32,984 nucleotides of DNA from Chara braunii (GCA_003427395.1 BFEA01000037.1:2241465-2274448); one strand, 5' to 3'. Positions 18,205 to 28,290 are shown, counted from the stretch's first letter. Translations and numbers: made by a program. Notes: generated by a model not told the origin, from the sequence alone.

Positions 18205-18753
18205 TTATGCCGCCTTCATTCCTGCAGCAATCTCGTCCTCCAGGAGCTCCGCTAGGCTAAAATACCGCTTTGGTTGCCTTATGAGTGTGAAGTACAAGAG
18301 CCCTCTCCGTTGCATTCGCATGGGCACTTTCACCTTCTGTCTCTCATTTTTACCGAGTATGGTTTTCGGCTTCGTCCCTGCACCACGGTCGACCACGTTC
18401 AGCGCAGGAGAGAACCTGCAGATAAGGGCCTTCTCCAGCACTTGCAGACCTTCTAGTACTGCCCCCGTTGCTATCGGAAGGGTTAAGTACTTTCTCCATC
18501 CGAAGACTTTCAGGAAAGAGTATAGCTTGGGGGCGTGCCCATAGTTACCAGTCTTCGAGCACCGAATGTGCTCCCACCACCTCTCTCCTGCACCTCGAAC
18601 TGTCTGCCCAATATACATCCTCTTAGACCACGATGATATTAGACAATACACCGTTGGGCCCCTAAGATCGAAACCATTATGTCTTGCTGGGGTCACCGTG
18701 AGTATTTTTTTGGCCCGCGGAGCCACTCCGCTCAACACCAGCAAGAGAAACAC
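18205..18753 (-). pseudogene. GIY-YIG endonuclease domain
   Basis: The frame encodes TVYCLISS (GIY position; Tyr at residue 36), RMYIGQT (YIG at 47-49), GERWWEHIR (Arg 58, His 62), and LEKALICRFSPALNV with the catalytic Glu at 107 and Asn at 119. Together these are the conserved set of the GIY-YIG fold. In Penelope-like elements this nuclease nicks target DNA to prime reverse transcription. All catalytic positions are present, so this domain looks intact apart from the stop at its end. The frame is open from about 18800; the true start is uncertain because the upstream ORF closes at 18880. Confidence 0.85.
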
Positions 18754-18879
18754 GATAATGATCGTTTGTTCTATACAAATCCTAAAATTCGTTAACCCGA
18801 ACTTCCCTCAAACACTATCTCGGAGCCCAATGTATAACAGGAGCTTGTCCTAGAGGCACCGTGCTGGAGGGGCACACCG

Positions 18880-19680
18880 TCAATCTCCATGTAGAGCAGT
18901 ATCTGTCCCCAAACCCCTGTCCTCCTTCTTGCTCTCATCGTTATCTGCCCCAGTCAACCAGTCGTCATACGCCTCTTTTGTTTTTGCTGCAACCAAGTCT
19001 TTGATCGCTTGCCTTTTCGAAACCCACCTGATATTCTTCATCCTACACAACTGCTTGAGTTCGGGTGCTTGCTTTGCTTGCATACTCTCCCGCAGCTCGA
19101 GGACGAAGTCAATCACCCCTTGCGTAGAGCATGAGGCCACTGCTCCTTTCCTCTTCCCCTCTGCGCAGGCCGACTCTTTACCTTTCCTTGTGACCACTGT
19201 CGTCCTCCTAGTAGTGGGCGTGACCTCGCTCCTTTCCACAACATTTACCTCTCGTTCACACTCATCCAGGTTCAGTCTCCTCTTCGGGTTCGGGTACGAC
19301 TCCTCTCTGGGCCTCCTTGGTACGTCCCCCTCCGTACGCTCCAGGAACCGCAGCAGGCTATCATGCAGCCTCGCACTCTTCTCCTTCGAAGTAGTTAACG
19401 TCGAGTGCACATGGTCTTGAATTTTCTCCTCTAACACCGCCATCTGTTTGGCAAATGCTTGCGCTGCAGTGGCTTCCATAATCGCTTGCGCCCACCGCTT
19501 CTCAGCTTCCTCCCTTTGTTTGGCTTCTTCCAGCCTCTGTCTCTCTTCCTCCAATCGTTTCTTCTCCTGCTCTGCCCTCTTCTTCTCCACTGCTTCCAAC
19601 TGCTGATTCTCTACAAACAAGAGCAATCTGTTCAATTGATCTTCCTCTTCGTTCCTCCTTGGCTGACTGTAGGCACTCTA
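18880..19680 (-). pseudogene. Coiled-coil and SAP-like N-terminal region
   Basis: Open from a TAG at about 19682 to a TGA at 18880, in frame with the endonuclease. Residues counted from 19635: a charged helix of Glu/Lys/Arg/Gln heptads (11-50) predicts a long coiled coil. An Ala-rich helix follows (50-75), then a basic PKRR (117-120), and then ELKQLCRMKNIRWVSKRQAI (192-211), which has the spacing of a SAP-type DNA-binding helix pair. No ATG is obvious near the start; an upstream exon or a lost start is possible. It may serve as an ORF1-like RNA- or chromatin-binding part. The SAP call rests on pattern only. Confidence 0.6.
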
Positions 19681-19682
19681 TC

Positions 19683-20280
19683 TTATACCTCCTGCTCCGT
19701 AGGTCCCCCGGCCTTGGTTTTGTCAGCTTCTCTCATTCTGCTTATGCGGGCAGTTACGTGTGAAGAAGAAGAAGAATATAAAGAAGAAGAAGAAGAAGAA
19801 GAAGAAGGGGAAAAAGAAGAGGTACAGGAAGAGTCTTCTTCTTTCCGCTCACCTCCTTAGTCTCTTGGAGTTGGAGCACCAATCTTGATGAACCCTTTGC
19901 ACAAGTGTCACCTTGGCTATGGCTCTCTCCTCCCTCGAGCCCTTCTCTCCTTCCTCTCTCCACCTATCCCAAGCTATGGCAAACTTCTTCCACTATGGCT
20001 ATGGAGTTCTCCCCTCTAGGAGGACTAAATGGAACTCTCTCTAGCCTCTCCCTCTTCCTCACAGCCTGGGGGCTATGGCGGGTCACCACCCTCATTACCA
20101 CTAACCTCTAGAGCTCCTTCCCCTAGCTCACAGTCTCCTCTAAGCTCCCAAACTAACAGGGGTTCCCCTCTCCTCTCTCCAAGTGAGAAAATTGTTCATA
20201 TGAGCTCACTTGGGCAGCATGGGCATTCCTCATGCAAATGTGAGTGTGGCAGACTGAATCCTCAGCTTATGTAGGTTGAA
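19683..20280. other. GAA tract and CTATGGC-rich DNA; no gene
   Basis: Immediately 5' of the element on its own strand; any promoter or terminal repeat would lie here. (GAA)n with interruptions spans about 19761-19815. CTATGGC recurs at about 19917, 19973, 19998 and 20071. A 7-bp hairpin AAGTGAG/CTCACTT lies near 20181-20211. No open frame gives a recognisable product. Confidence 0.45.
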
Positions 20281-21004
20281 ACCAGCACTCCGGTCAGCCC
20301 ATGGGCCTCCCCATGTGCCTTGAGGTGAACCGAGGTACCCCCAAGGCAAAATTTCACCACTAGGCCCTTACGAAGGTACCCGGGCCTTATTTTGGCCAAT
20401 TACATGTAGTCCGAGTGGTTGGTCCCAACTCGAATTGCCTTAAGTCTCCTTCAGCCTCTTTTTCATTTCCAAAATGTTGCCCCCTTGGGTCCTAATGCCC
20501 AAGGGGCAGCCTTACTTGAGAGAAAAAGGCCTAGTAAGTCTTTTTCTCGATTTTTTCAGTTTCTACCCCATTTTTGGTAGGCCGAGGTATTTTTCCATGC
20601 CTTGGTGCTGCTTCAGCCTTGGATCTGTCTAAGATTGAAGACCAGCAATATTTTGTATCACCCCCAAGTAGCCCTTGCTTCAAATTTGAGCCCCCAAGCT
20701 CTCTTTTTCAATTTTTTGTGCATTTGGTTCTCTTTTGGGGCTAAATGCACAGTTTTGTTTTTTTCTCTCTTTTGTATCTTTCCATTTTGGGCTGCCAACT
20801 CATTCCGAAGTTGGCCGTTTGGGTAGTCCTCATAAAAAACGGCCATATTACCTCCTCCATCCATGGCCCAAAAGAAAACCGGTCATTTTCCTTTTGCATT
20901 TTCTCTTATTTTTCTCTTTTTAATTCAGATTTTGTGGAAATATTGCCTCAAGGGCCATATCGCTACATTTCGGATTGCCCTCCTTGAATCTTGGAGGGAT
21001 GAGG
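20281..21004. other. Hairpin-bearing DNA; no gene
   Basis: Perfect hairpins: CCCCTTGGG at 20481-20489 with 20498-20506, GAGAAAAAG at 20520-20528 with CTTTTTCTC at 20540-20548, and GCCAACT/AGTTGGC near 20794-20815. No coding region. Similar in style to the modules that follow but not a clear copy. Confidence 0.5.
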
Positions 21005-21640
21005 TCACAGTAAGGACCTGTCAGTCCCTACTATGCAGGTCCCAATAGGCCGGCATATTCTCCTCTGCTCTTTTTTTCCCTTTTGTCTCATTCTGTTCTC
21101 TCATTTTTCTTTTTTTTGTTTTATTTATGATGTTACAAGTGTCAAGTAGCTGTCGAGTCTTTTTCTAGGTCACGGATCCTCATCCATAGTCAGATTCAGA
21201 CTCAGCAGTTGGCCGTTATATCTCGGACTACAATAATGACACACCCATGTTCATAGGGGGTTCCATTTTGCCTCCGTTAGTCATAATTTTGAGCCCCCTT
21301 TGCTCTGATTTTCTTTGGACAACCTTTTTCTCACGTTGAGCCCATTAAGGCTCTATTTTCTCATGCCTAGCTAGTCTGAAATATCTCGGACTGATGGGCA
21401 GCCCTCCCAACACCATTATTTTATTTTCTTTTCTTTTATGGCTCTCTCACTTGATCCCTCACTAGTGGTGCTAATATTTTTCACCGTCTAGATCTTTGAT
21501 CTCGACGGTGCCATTTGCTTTGCGTGACCATTTCTTATGTTGGCTCATGGTTCCCTTGGGACATCTCAAGTTCCCGCCACTTTCCTCCGTACTAGTTCTG
21601 TTTTCTTGTCTCGTCGGTAGTTCCGCCGGCGCATGTCTAA
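21005..21640 (+). repeat. Hairpin module A
   Basis: Carries in order GGACCTGTCAGTCCCTACT, GTGTCAAGTAGCTGTCGAGT, a CCGTTATATCTCGGACT hairpin half (about 21213), GTGGTGCTAAT, the hairpin CACCGTC...GACGGTG at 21482-21510 with an inner AGATC/GATCT, and one 26-bp unit (TTGTCTCGTCGGTAGTTCCG, about 21606-21631). All recur in the same order in module B about 1.4 kb further on, so A and B are diverged copies of one segment. Confidence 0.7.
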
Positions 21641-21898
21641 TTTTTCGACTATTTTTATTTGGGCTCATTTAGTCCCCAACATTATCCAGGTAGAAGCCCC
21701 ATTTTTATTTTTGGGTCTCCTTATCCTTGTTGGTTCCAACATCCCTTCCTCAAGTGCCCCATGCGTGCCAATTATTCTTGGTCGCGAGATCTCATCTCGC
21801 GGTTGTCGTTTACCGTCTTTATTTGCCTTATGTCGAAATCACTCTTTTCTAGCCCTTTGGGCTTGTCATGGCTTATTTTTCCCTTGGCCTAGGCATCC

Positions 21899-22240
21899 TT
21901 ATGTAGTCCGTTATTTCTCAAACTGCAATTATGGTCATTTTCCTAGTCCCACAGCCTCACAACTTGCCCCATATTGAAAGAAAATGAAGCGTTCAATTCC
22001 CGAGTGCATCCGGGCTCAATATTGCTTCCGGATGCACCTAAAACATGTGTTTTCCCTTCCCTATGCAGTCCGTTGTAACTCGGACTGCAGTGGGGGTTAA
22101 TTTCCTAGCCCCATTGCCCCACAACTAGCCCACAATTGAAGGAAAAATAAACGGTCAACTTTCAAGTGCCTCCGGGCTCAGTATTAGCTCCGGATGCACC
22201 TAAAATATGTGTTTCTCCTCCCCCATGTAATCCGTTGAAT
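21899..22240 (+). repeat. 162-bp tandem repeat, two and a partial unit
   Basis: Units start at GTAGTCCG 21903, GCAGTCCG 22065 and GTAATCCG 22226. Each full unit has two hairpins: YAGTCCG...CGGACTGC, and CCTCCGGGCT or CATCCGGGCT with CCGGATGC. Shared sequence includes CACAACTWGCCC and GGATGCACCTAAAAYATGTG. The first hairpin motif also occurs alone at 22589-22612. No coding potential. Confidence 0.8.
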
Positions 22241-22384
22241 CTCGGTTGCATGGGGCCTTGATTTTTCTTGATTTTCTCTGCAAAATCACGGATGTATCTC
22301 CCGAAGTGGTCGCTTTTTATCATTAAGGCCCTTTTCTCTTTTCTTTTCATTTCTCTTTTTTTTTCTTTTCTTTTTCCTTCTTTC

Positions 22385-22972
22385 TTGGGCAGTAGGGACC
22401 TGTCAGTCCCTACTTGTGACAGTCCCTACTGACGGCCAACTCACTCACTCTCTCTCACTCTTTTTGTCTTATTCTTCCACATGTTTCTTTTCTTTTTTTT
22501 CTTTTTCTAGCATGTCAAGTGTCAAGTGGCCGTTAAGGCCCTTTTCTAGGTTCTTCCTCTTAGTTTTGACCCTCCCTATGCCCATGGTGCAGTCCGTTAT
22601 ATCTCGGACTGCAATTATGGTTTCCACATGCCCATGATAGTTTCCTCTTACCTTTATTTTTGTCACACGGTAGCCCCTCCTACTCCGATTTTCTCCCGGA
22701 GGCCTATTTTTCACATGGAGTCTCTTTTGACTCCATTTTCTTAAGGGAGGCGGATCCGAGATTTTTCAGATTGCTCCCATGTCTCCCACTTCATGTTTCT
22801 TTACTTTTCTTTTTTTTCTTTTGGCCTTCCAGCTTGCTACCACTAGTGTTTGCACTTGGTGCTAATGTTTTTGGTCGTCAAGATCTCGATCTTGACGGTG
22901 CATCTTGTTTTAATTATTTTCCCCTCATGCTGCTCCGCCGTTTATCTTGAGACCTTCTCATATCCCAGCCAC
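22385..22972 (+). repeat. Hairpin module B
   Basis: Copy of module A: GTAGGGAC/GTCCCTAC hairpin (22392-22413), GTGTCAAGTGGCCGTTAAGG, GCAGTCCG/CGGACTGC hairpin (22589-22612), TTGGTGCTAATG, and a perfect 10-bp hairpin CGTCAAGATC/GATCTTGACG with a 2-nt loop (22876-22897). The stem sequence differs from module A but pairing is kept and improved. Confidence 0.7.
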
Positions 22973-23153
22973 TTGTCCCACCAGTGGTCCCGGACACTTT
23001 GTCCCACCAGTGGTCCCCGACACTTAGTCCCGCCGGTGGTTCCCGACACTTAGTCTCGTCAGTGGTCCCTGACACTTTGTCCCGTCGGCAGTTCCCGACA
23101 CTTAGTCCCGCCGGTGGTCCCCGACACTTAGTCCCGTCAGTGGTCCCCGACGC
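22973..23153 (+). repeat. 26-bp minisatellite, seven units
   Basis: Seven contiguous units of TTAGTCCCGCCRGTGGTCCC plus CGACAC, with only a few substitutions between units. It directly follows module B. Module A carries just one such unit at the equivalent place, so the array grew after the duplication. The repeat is not a multiple of three. Confidence 0.9.
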
Positions 23154-23840
23154 TTTTTATCCCAGATACCATTGTTTTTACTTAGTCTCTGGTGTTTTTC
23201 CTCAAGGTGTCTCATGTTCTTTCGGCTTCTACCGCCCTGTGGTGGCCCTCTTTCCCTATCTTTTATTGGGCTTTGCGCACGTCGGTTTCTCCGGCCGCGG
23301 AGCCTCCAATCCGTGATTTTCGTTAATTGTTGTAGGCGGCCCCCATGTTGGTCCCTTATTTTCTAGCGTCCCACGGCCACCGGGGCCGTCCACCTCTCGG
23401 TTTCCCCGTTCTCTTGTCATTCGTCGCGCCGCGCTTGCTAAGTTAACGGGCCCTTGGGTCCTTGTCATGTCGAATTCAAATGGCCCTCCGGCCCCATGCT
23501 ATGCTCCTGTGCGTCTGTGTTCCGTCCCTTATTTGCTTGCCATTGCCAGTTTTTTCTCCCTGCGGTACTCAGTCAGGGCATCATTCCCTCCGGTGGTCCC
23601 GTCTTAGTCCTTTGTCTTTCTTTCTTGTCTCCTTGCTCTGAATTTCTCTGTCGTGCACTATTTGGCTGTATGCAAGCTCTCAAGCGTCGAGACGTTATTC
23701 GGGATCTACAGGTCCCGACAACGTGTAGTAGTAAATATTTCAATATTCTAGTGGAAGATTCATTAAATTTGTTTATCCTATCTATGAAAGTAGCATGAGG
23801 TTAGTCGTGGGGTTTGAGACATACCTGTTGACCAGTGTGT
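23154..23840. other. No gene recognised
   Basis: C/T-rich DNA with frames that are open for up to about 115 codons but show no family resemblance or biased composition beyond the base content. It ends in GTTGCTCATCCTATCGATAA, a satellite-core piece in reverse orientation, just before a (CT)n tract. Confidence 0.45.
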
Positions 23841-23856
23841 TGCTCATCCTATCGAT

Positions 23857-23920
<64 letters not shown>

Positions 23921-23936
23921 CGAGCGCGCGCGCTCG
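23841..23936 (-). repeat. Inverted satellite core, (CT)n and CG palindrome
   Basis: A reverse-oriented satellite-core fragment (minus strand TTATCGATAGGATGAGCAAC) runs straight into (CT)n at 23861-23918. Next comes a perfect 16-bp palindrome of alternating C/G character, CGAGCGCGCGCGCTCG at 23921-23936. Relative to the core the dinucleotide tract is on the opposite side from most other copies. Confidence 0.85.
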
Positions 23937-25123
23937 TCCTCTCTTTCACACCACTTAACAAAAACAGATGATGGATCGTCCTTCTCTCGCTCACCCTCCT
24001 GCTGCTCCCCCCCCTCTTCCTCCTCCCGCTGCTCCTCCTGCTCTTCCCCCCTTCCTCCTCCCGCTCCTCCTCCCACTCGTCCTGCGGGATGTGCCCTCAC
24101 CCATCGACAGCCTACAGTTCGACAACACGTACTCCTTGTGTGACAATTGCTGGGTCACTGTCTTCCTTTATAGTCGTGGCATATTGAGTGCTCGACACCC
24201 CAACCCTCAGGCGAAAAATTCAAAATGACCCTGGGCCTTCGATTTGAGCAACATCGACGGTGCAAAACCGCCTCGCCATAGACGCACACTTAGTGCAACT
24301 TACCTTAACTATTCCCTCTGTAGTTTTTATCTATTCGGGGTTAGTTCAATCAGCTAACTTATAATTTGCATGAGATAGTTGGTGTCGTCTCATTTTTGAA
24401 ACAACATTTCTTGTATTTTTCTGACAATTGTTTTAGAAGTTATGAGTTTTTTAAACCATCACCACCACTGCCACAAAAAAAATCGGGGGACCAGTAGCCC
24501 AAGTTAATGAAGGGCTACCGGTACCATAGTGTGGAGAACCGGTAGAGTGGCAGAGTGCCAAGAACGGAAAGTGCACCAAATCAGCGAGGCGAGTATTTCA
24601 CCATTTTAAATATTATATTTCATTTTTTTAATATTTTTTTCCGAATAGATCATGACCCAATCTACCGGATCCCAAAATTTCAGATTTTTTTATTTATTCT
24701 TCTGAGCGCAAAAAATCGTCAAAGTTTGCGCTTTGTTTTGTTTTTTTTAAGGTCAACCTTCGTTTGAATTGTCGCCGACCTCCACTTTTTCCGGGCTACC
24801 AGCCTCTGATCGTCCCGGAAAGCCAATTTTTTTACGTCGGGGGGAGTGGTGGTTTAAGTTTGACGAAGCCGGCTATTTTTCTCAGTGTCGGTATGTCGAG
24901 GAAAGATTGGACTTTGTGCTTTATTAAGTAATATGCCATGCATTCCCTCTAGTGGGTTCCCAACCACGAGATTCAATGGTCTCAATGGCGGGAATCACTT
25001 CATCATTTCTCCAGGTCGTTTTCACGAGCTGGTGTCTTTTCCCCAACACTCAACCCCAACCCGGGATCAGAAAGATCCACTGTGGGGGTGTTGAGTCTGC
25101 ACGATGCGCATGATGCCCCGACT
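23937..25123. other. Proline-rich frame and AT-rich DNA; no supported gene
   Basis: A plus frame at 23968-24228 gives a Pro/Ala/Leu-rich start due to CTCCTCCCG repeats and then unremarkable residues; I do not regard it as a gene. 24.3-24.9 kb is AT-rich. An imperfect inverted repeat (CACTCAACCCC with GGGGGTGTTGAGT) sits around 25051-25094. Confidence 0.45.
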
Positions 25124-25390
25124 TGTATTATCTGGGGCAGACCCTCTTTCTCGTGGTGTTGTGTCACAACTCATAGGTTCGAATCCATATGTAATACGGG
25201 CGTAGGGCAACCAGCTTACATTTAGGGCATGCTCACACTACAACCCCAAATGTGCAAGGTGTGAAAGGATCTTCCCTTAATCCTGTGAAGATGTGTAGTC
25301 GCTGCCCCATGGGCAGTCATAGGGTAGGAGTGAAAAATAACAACAAAAAATGGGAAAAAAAAACGAATAAAACAAAAAAAAAACAAAATG
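25124..25390 (+). repeat. tRNA-like head with A-rich tail (SINE-like)
   Basis: A 75-nt segment, 25124-25198, has a 7-bp acceptor-like stem (TGTATTA with TAATACG, one G-U) and a perfect B-box GGTTCGAATCC at 25176-25186, but no convincing D or anticodon arm. About 130 bp later an A-rich tract (25325-25390) could be the retroposon tail. It is tRNA-derived rather than a working tRNA. Confidence 0.4.
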
Positions 25391-25639
25391 ACATAAGTCG
25401 AGCTTCGTTTTAAGCAGAGTCAGTTGTGACCTCTGAGTCAGAATCCCCATGCTCGTTTTTCCTTGCGCCATGTGGCGGTTTTCCTTTTGTCGTTTTTTTT
25501 TTTTTTTTTCCCTTCATTTTTCCCCTGTTTCTTTTTAACGTGCTTTCTCTTTTTCTTTCCCCATGACCCTTAGTTTGAATCCTCACTGTACGATCCCACT
25601 GAAGGGAAAAAAATTTAAGTTGTTTTCCTTTCAGCGGAG
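25391..25639. other. T-rich DNA, no gene
   Basis: Contains a T run at 25493-25509 and no open frame of interest. Confidence 0.4.
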
Positions 25640-27190
25640 GGTCGTTTTCTCGTGGCGGATTCCAATCGCGTTGTTGAGCGCATCAGCTCCCACTTTTTTC
25701 GCAAAGTGCAAGAACAACAAAACAACAACAAAACAAGGGACAACTTAGGACAACGCCTAGATAATCCCGCAAACCGTCGAGACGAGCACGATTTGACGGT
25801 TCCTTCGTTTCTCTGGCCGGGTGCGCCAACCGTACTTCTCACGGTCATATACGACAGGTAGGTTTGCACGAGGTATAACTTACCTTCCCTAAGGGGTTGT
25901 CACCACCCTTAGGGGCGTATCCCTACCGAGCTACTGACCCACATGCGAAAGTTTGTACATGCAATCACAAAGGTGGATCAGTCGAGGGTCTTTGCTTGAT
26001 TCGTTGTAGTACAGACACACTTTGTTAAGATGTCGTCTGAACTTCGACGTCTTTCGTTCTTTATGGCTCTTATCTCCTAAGTACGAGCGGACACCAGTCG
26101 ACTGGGACGGTCTCAACCAAACGTGAAACCAAATCCCTTTACATCTCTATGAATACAAAACAAATAAAATTATTACACCTTGTATCCAATCGTACAAGAT
26201 CAGTTCAGACCGCATCGGGGAGAACGCCAAACCGACGCGAAAGCCGACCATGATCAGTTTTTGACTTGATGAGATGATCTGCCAAAGTTATTTTTCTCAG
26301 CCTACATGACCAAAGAGACCTTTATACCGCTGCTTCTGAAGCGGAGGCTCCCTTTCAACGAACGATTGGACAACCTAACACTTGATGTATGGGTAGATCC
26401 ACCAACATACCTACTAAAATCTGCCATGAATGACTTCTGCAAGTAAATTTCACTGCTACCATGCGGATCGAAGTGCTTTTAACATAGATCCAGATCCTTG
26501 GTTCGACCTGTCCTTGCAAGTTAATTTCACTGCTACCATGCGGATCGAAGTGCTTTTAACATAGATCCAGATCCTTGGTTCGACCTGACTTTAACAACTC
26601 ATGTAGCTTGTCCGAGGTAAGGGTTGGCTAGGAGTTTTGTTGGTTGCTTTGTCCTCTTAGGCAATAATTACTATTTTCATTCCTCAAATGATGAAGTACC
26701 CACCTTCATCAAAAGGGCACTCGAAGCAATGCCGCAATCGTTGTCACCGCGCATAAAGAGTCACCACCTTCATTATCTACTCCGGGTCCGCACTTCTCAT
26801 GGTGTGAACCCCATCCACGAGATTCGCGCCTATGCGTGAAGGTTAATCCTTCTTGCGGGTTTCTAGCTTTTTATTTCAATGGTGGCACCTAAGATGGCTA
26901 TTCGCAAGGACATTAAATCAACCCCCACACCATTCAGGACCCAGCGAGGGTTGGCCCACTCTGCGGTGTCACACACCCAACCCTCTAGAAAGTGGTTTGT
27001 GGATATTGCTTCCCCTTGCCCGAGCCTGAAGACCCGCATCTTAAAGGTTGGGCCGTCACCACCGAGTTGACAAAGTACCAACTGACGAATCGGGTTCACT
27101 CCAAGTCGATAACAGGGTCGGCTCCAAAAGCATACGAACCCCCGCCTTAGATGCTTCCTAGAGAGAGGGAACAATGAAGCCCAACACAAA
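25640..27190 (-). repeat. R2 and R3 copies, inverted
   Basis: Read on the minus strand, R2 blocks come first (27190 to about 26030), including GGAGCCGACCCTGTTATCGA and TTGTCAACTCGGTGGTGAC. R3 follows (25990 to 25640), matching unit B of 14.7-15.1 kb. R2 and R3 are thus adjacent here, which shows they can be parts of one larger element. A minus frame of 116 codons (27213-26863) covers the first R2 block (VLCQLGGDGPTFKMRVF). The copy at 5.9 kb supports only part of that frame, so coding is unproven. Confidence 0.7.
26438..26590 (+). repeat. 77-bp recent tandem duplication
   Basis: Two copies beginning TGCAAGTWAATTTCACTGCT (26438 and 26515) are almost identical, differing at one internal position and at their ends. 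It lies within the R2 copy in a part absent from the 5.9 kb copy. Confidence 0.9.
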
Positions 27191-28290
27191 TTGTCCATCT
27201 TATTCTCCCGCACTACTTGGGGATAAAACGAAAAAAAGAAATTGACGAGGGCTAGAAAAGGAGGTGGGCATCCATGATAGAACAGTTGTCTTGGGAGAAA
27301 GGACTAGTTTCTTTGAAGTCTCTTATCTTCTTTTGTTTTTCCACTTTTTTTTAACAGTCTCTCTAATTCTTTCTTAGTTCAAACGCCACACATTGGATGA
27401 AGTTCAGGAAGAGAAAAAGAAAAAAACTCATCCAAGCAATTCACTTTCTCCTTTCTAAAACATGCATTTCATTTCTCCACATACCTGCATACACCATAAT
27501 CATCACATTTACAAGGAAAAGAAAAAACATTTCCCCACAAACAGTAAGGATTCCACCTTTTCTCCCTTTACCATGGTCACTCACACATCAACTATCCGTT
27601 CCTTTTCTTTTTCAGACGCCCAAAACAAAAATGAAGGGTCATACAAAGTGTGGGTGCAAACGGGGTGAACGGAAAGAAAAAACCTAAGTCCTCCGCTGAC
27701 CTTAAACGGATGAAGCTTCAAACAATCTTTACTACTCAATTTTATGTGATCCCAAAAAAATGTCACCACCACCCTCCTCCGGCTATGGCCGCCAAGCTCA
27801 TCGTATATGGTTGCCGAGTCCACACCAATGGTTGCCGACCACCATTAACTTGTGTTGTGATTCCTATTGCAACAACAAGTTTTCACCACCAAGCCGCACG
27901 ACAACCGCACCTCCTAGCGGCTATGAATGACGATCCCGCAAGTACTCAGCCACCAAGCTTATGGCTATGGCTGTCGACGCCCTCCCCAACCTTCACCTAA
28001 CCACACCTTGCTGTACTTCAGTTTATCCGTCGATAGTTGACCGATAACTCCCCCTTTTATCTCATCTTTCAAATACGACACATTTGTTTTTTTCCCCAAT
28101 CAGTATACGCTTTTGTACTCCTCTTTTCCCCTCACTCTCTCCCACTTATTCGCTACTCACTCACATATTCACCATTGTTACATTTTTCACCACCTCCCCA
28201 CACCCGGCTGATCATTCAAAATTTTGGCAACACTTTCCCTTTTTCACTCCAACAAGCAGCCCACCATGGAGTTGGGCAGCATTTCCCCCC
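27191..28290. other. No gene recognised
   Basis: AT- and CA-rich DNA. Several frames of about 80-115 codons overlap on both strands without any resemblance to a family, repeat of motifs, or splice signals that I can support. Confidence 0.4.

Larger units (their letters stand above)
15999..19682 (-). mobile_element. Penelope-like retroelement, endonuclease-first, inactive
   Basis: Reading the minus strand, the order is coiled-coil/SAP-like region, GIY-YIG endonuclease, basic linker with a CxC motif, reverse transcriptase and C-terminal domain. Canonical Penelope elements carry GIY-YIG after the reverse transcriptase. Here it comes before, as in the permuted Chlamys/Naiad group. The first 2 kb stay in one frame, broken by stops at about 18880, 18205 and 17632. 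The reverse transcriptase needs frame changes near 17575, 17235, 16575 and 16310. No terminal repeats were identified. Related architectures such as group II intron proteins are less likely, given the LPKHK motif and this endonuclease. Confidence 0.8.

Noticed and set aside
17774-18544. Plus-strand 256-codon ORF antisense to the retroelement
   Set aside because: The minus strand carries clear endonuclease and linker motifs; the plus frame is open only because of the element's codon composition.
18929-19420. Plus-strand 163-codon ORF antisense to the coiled-coil region
   Set aside because: It is Ser/Leu-rich as expected for the complement of a Glu/Lys-rich coding region.
15999-19682. LTR retrotransposon or group II intron as the source of the RT
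   Set aside because: There is no integrase, RNase H or protease motif and no LTR; the LPKHK motif with a GIY-YIG domain fits a Penelope-like element better.
22973-23153. CRISPR-like direct repeats
   Set aside because: The 26-bp units are contiguous with no spacers, so it is a minisatellite.
23968-24228. Proline-rich plus-strand ORF
   Set aside because: The proline run comes from CTCCTCCCG repeats, and there is no domain after it.
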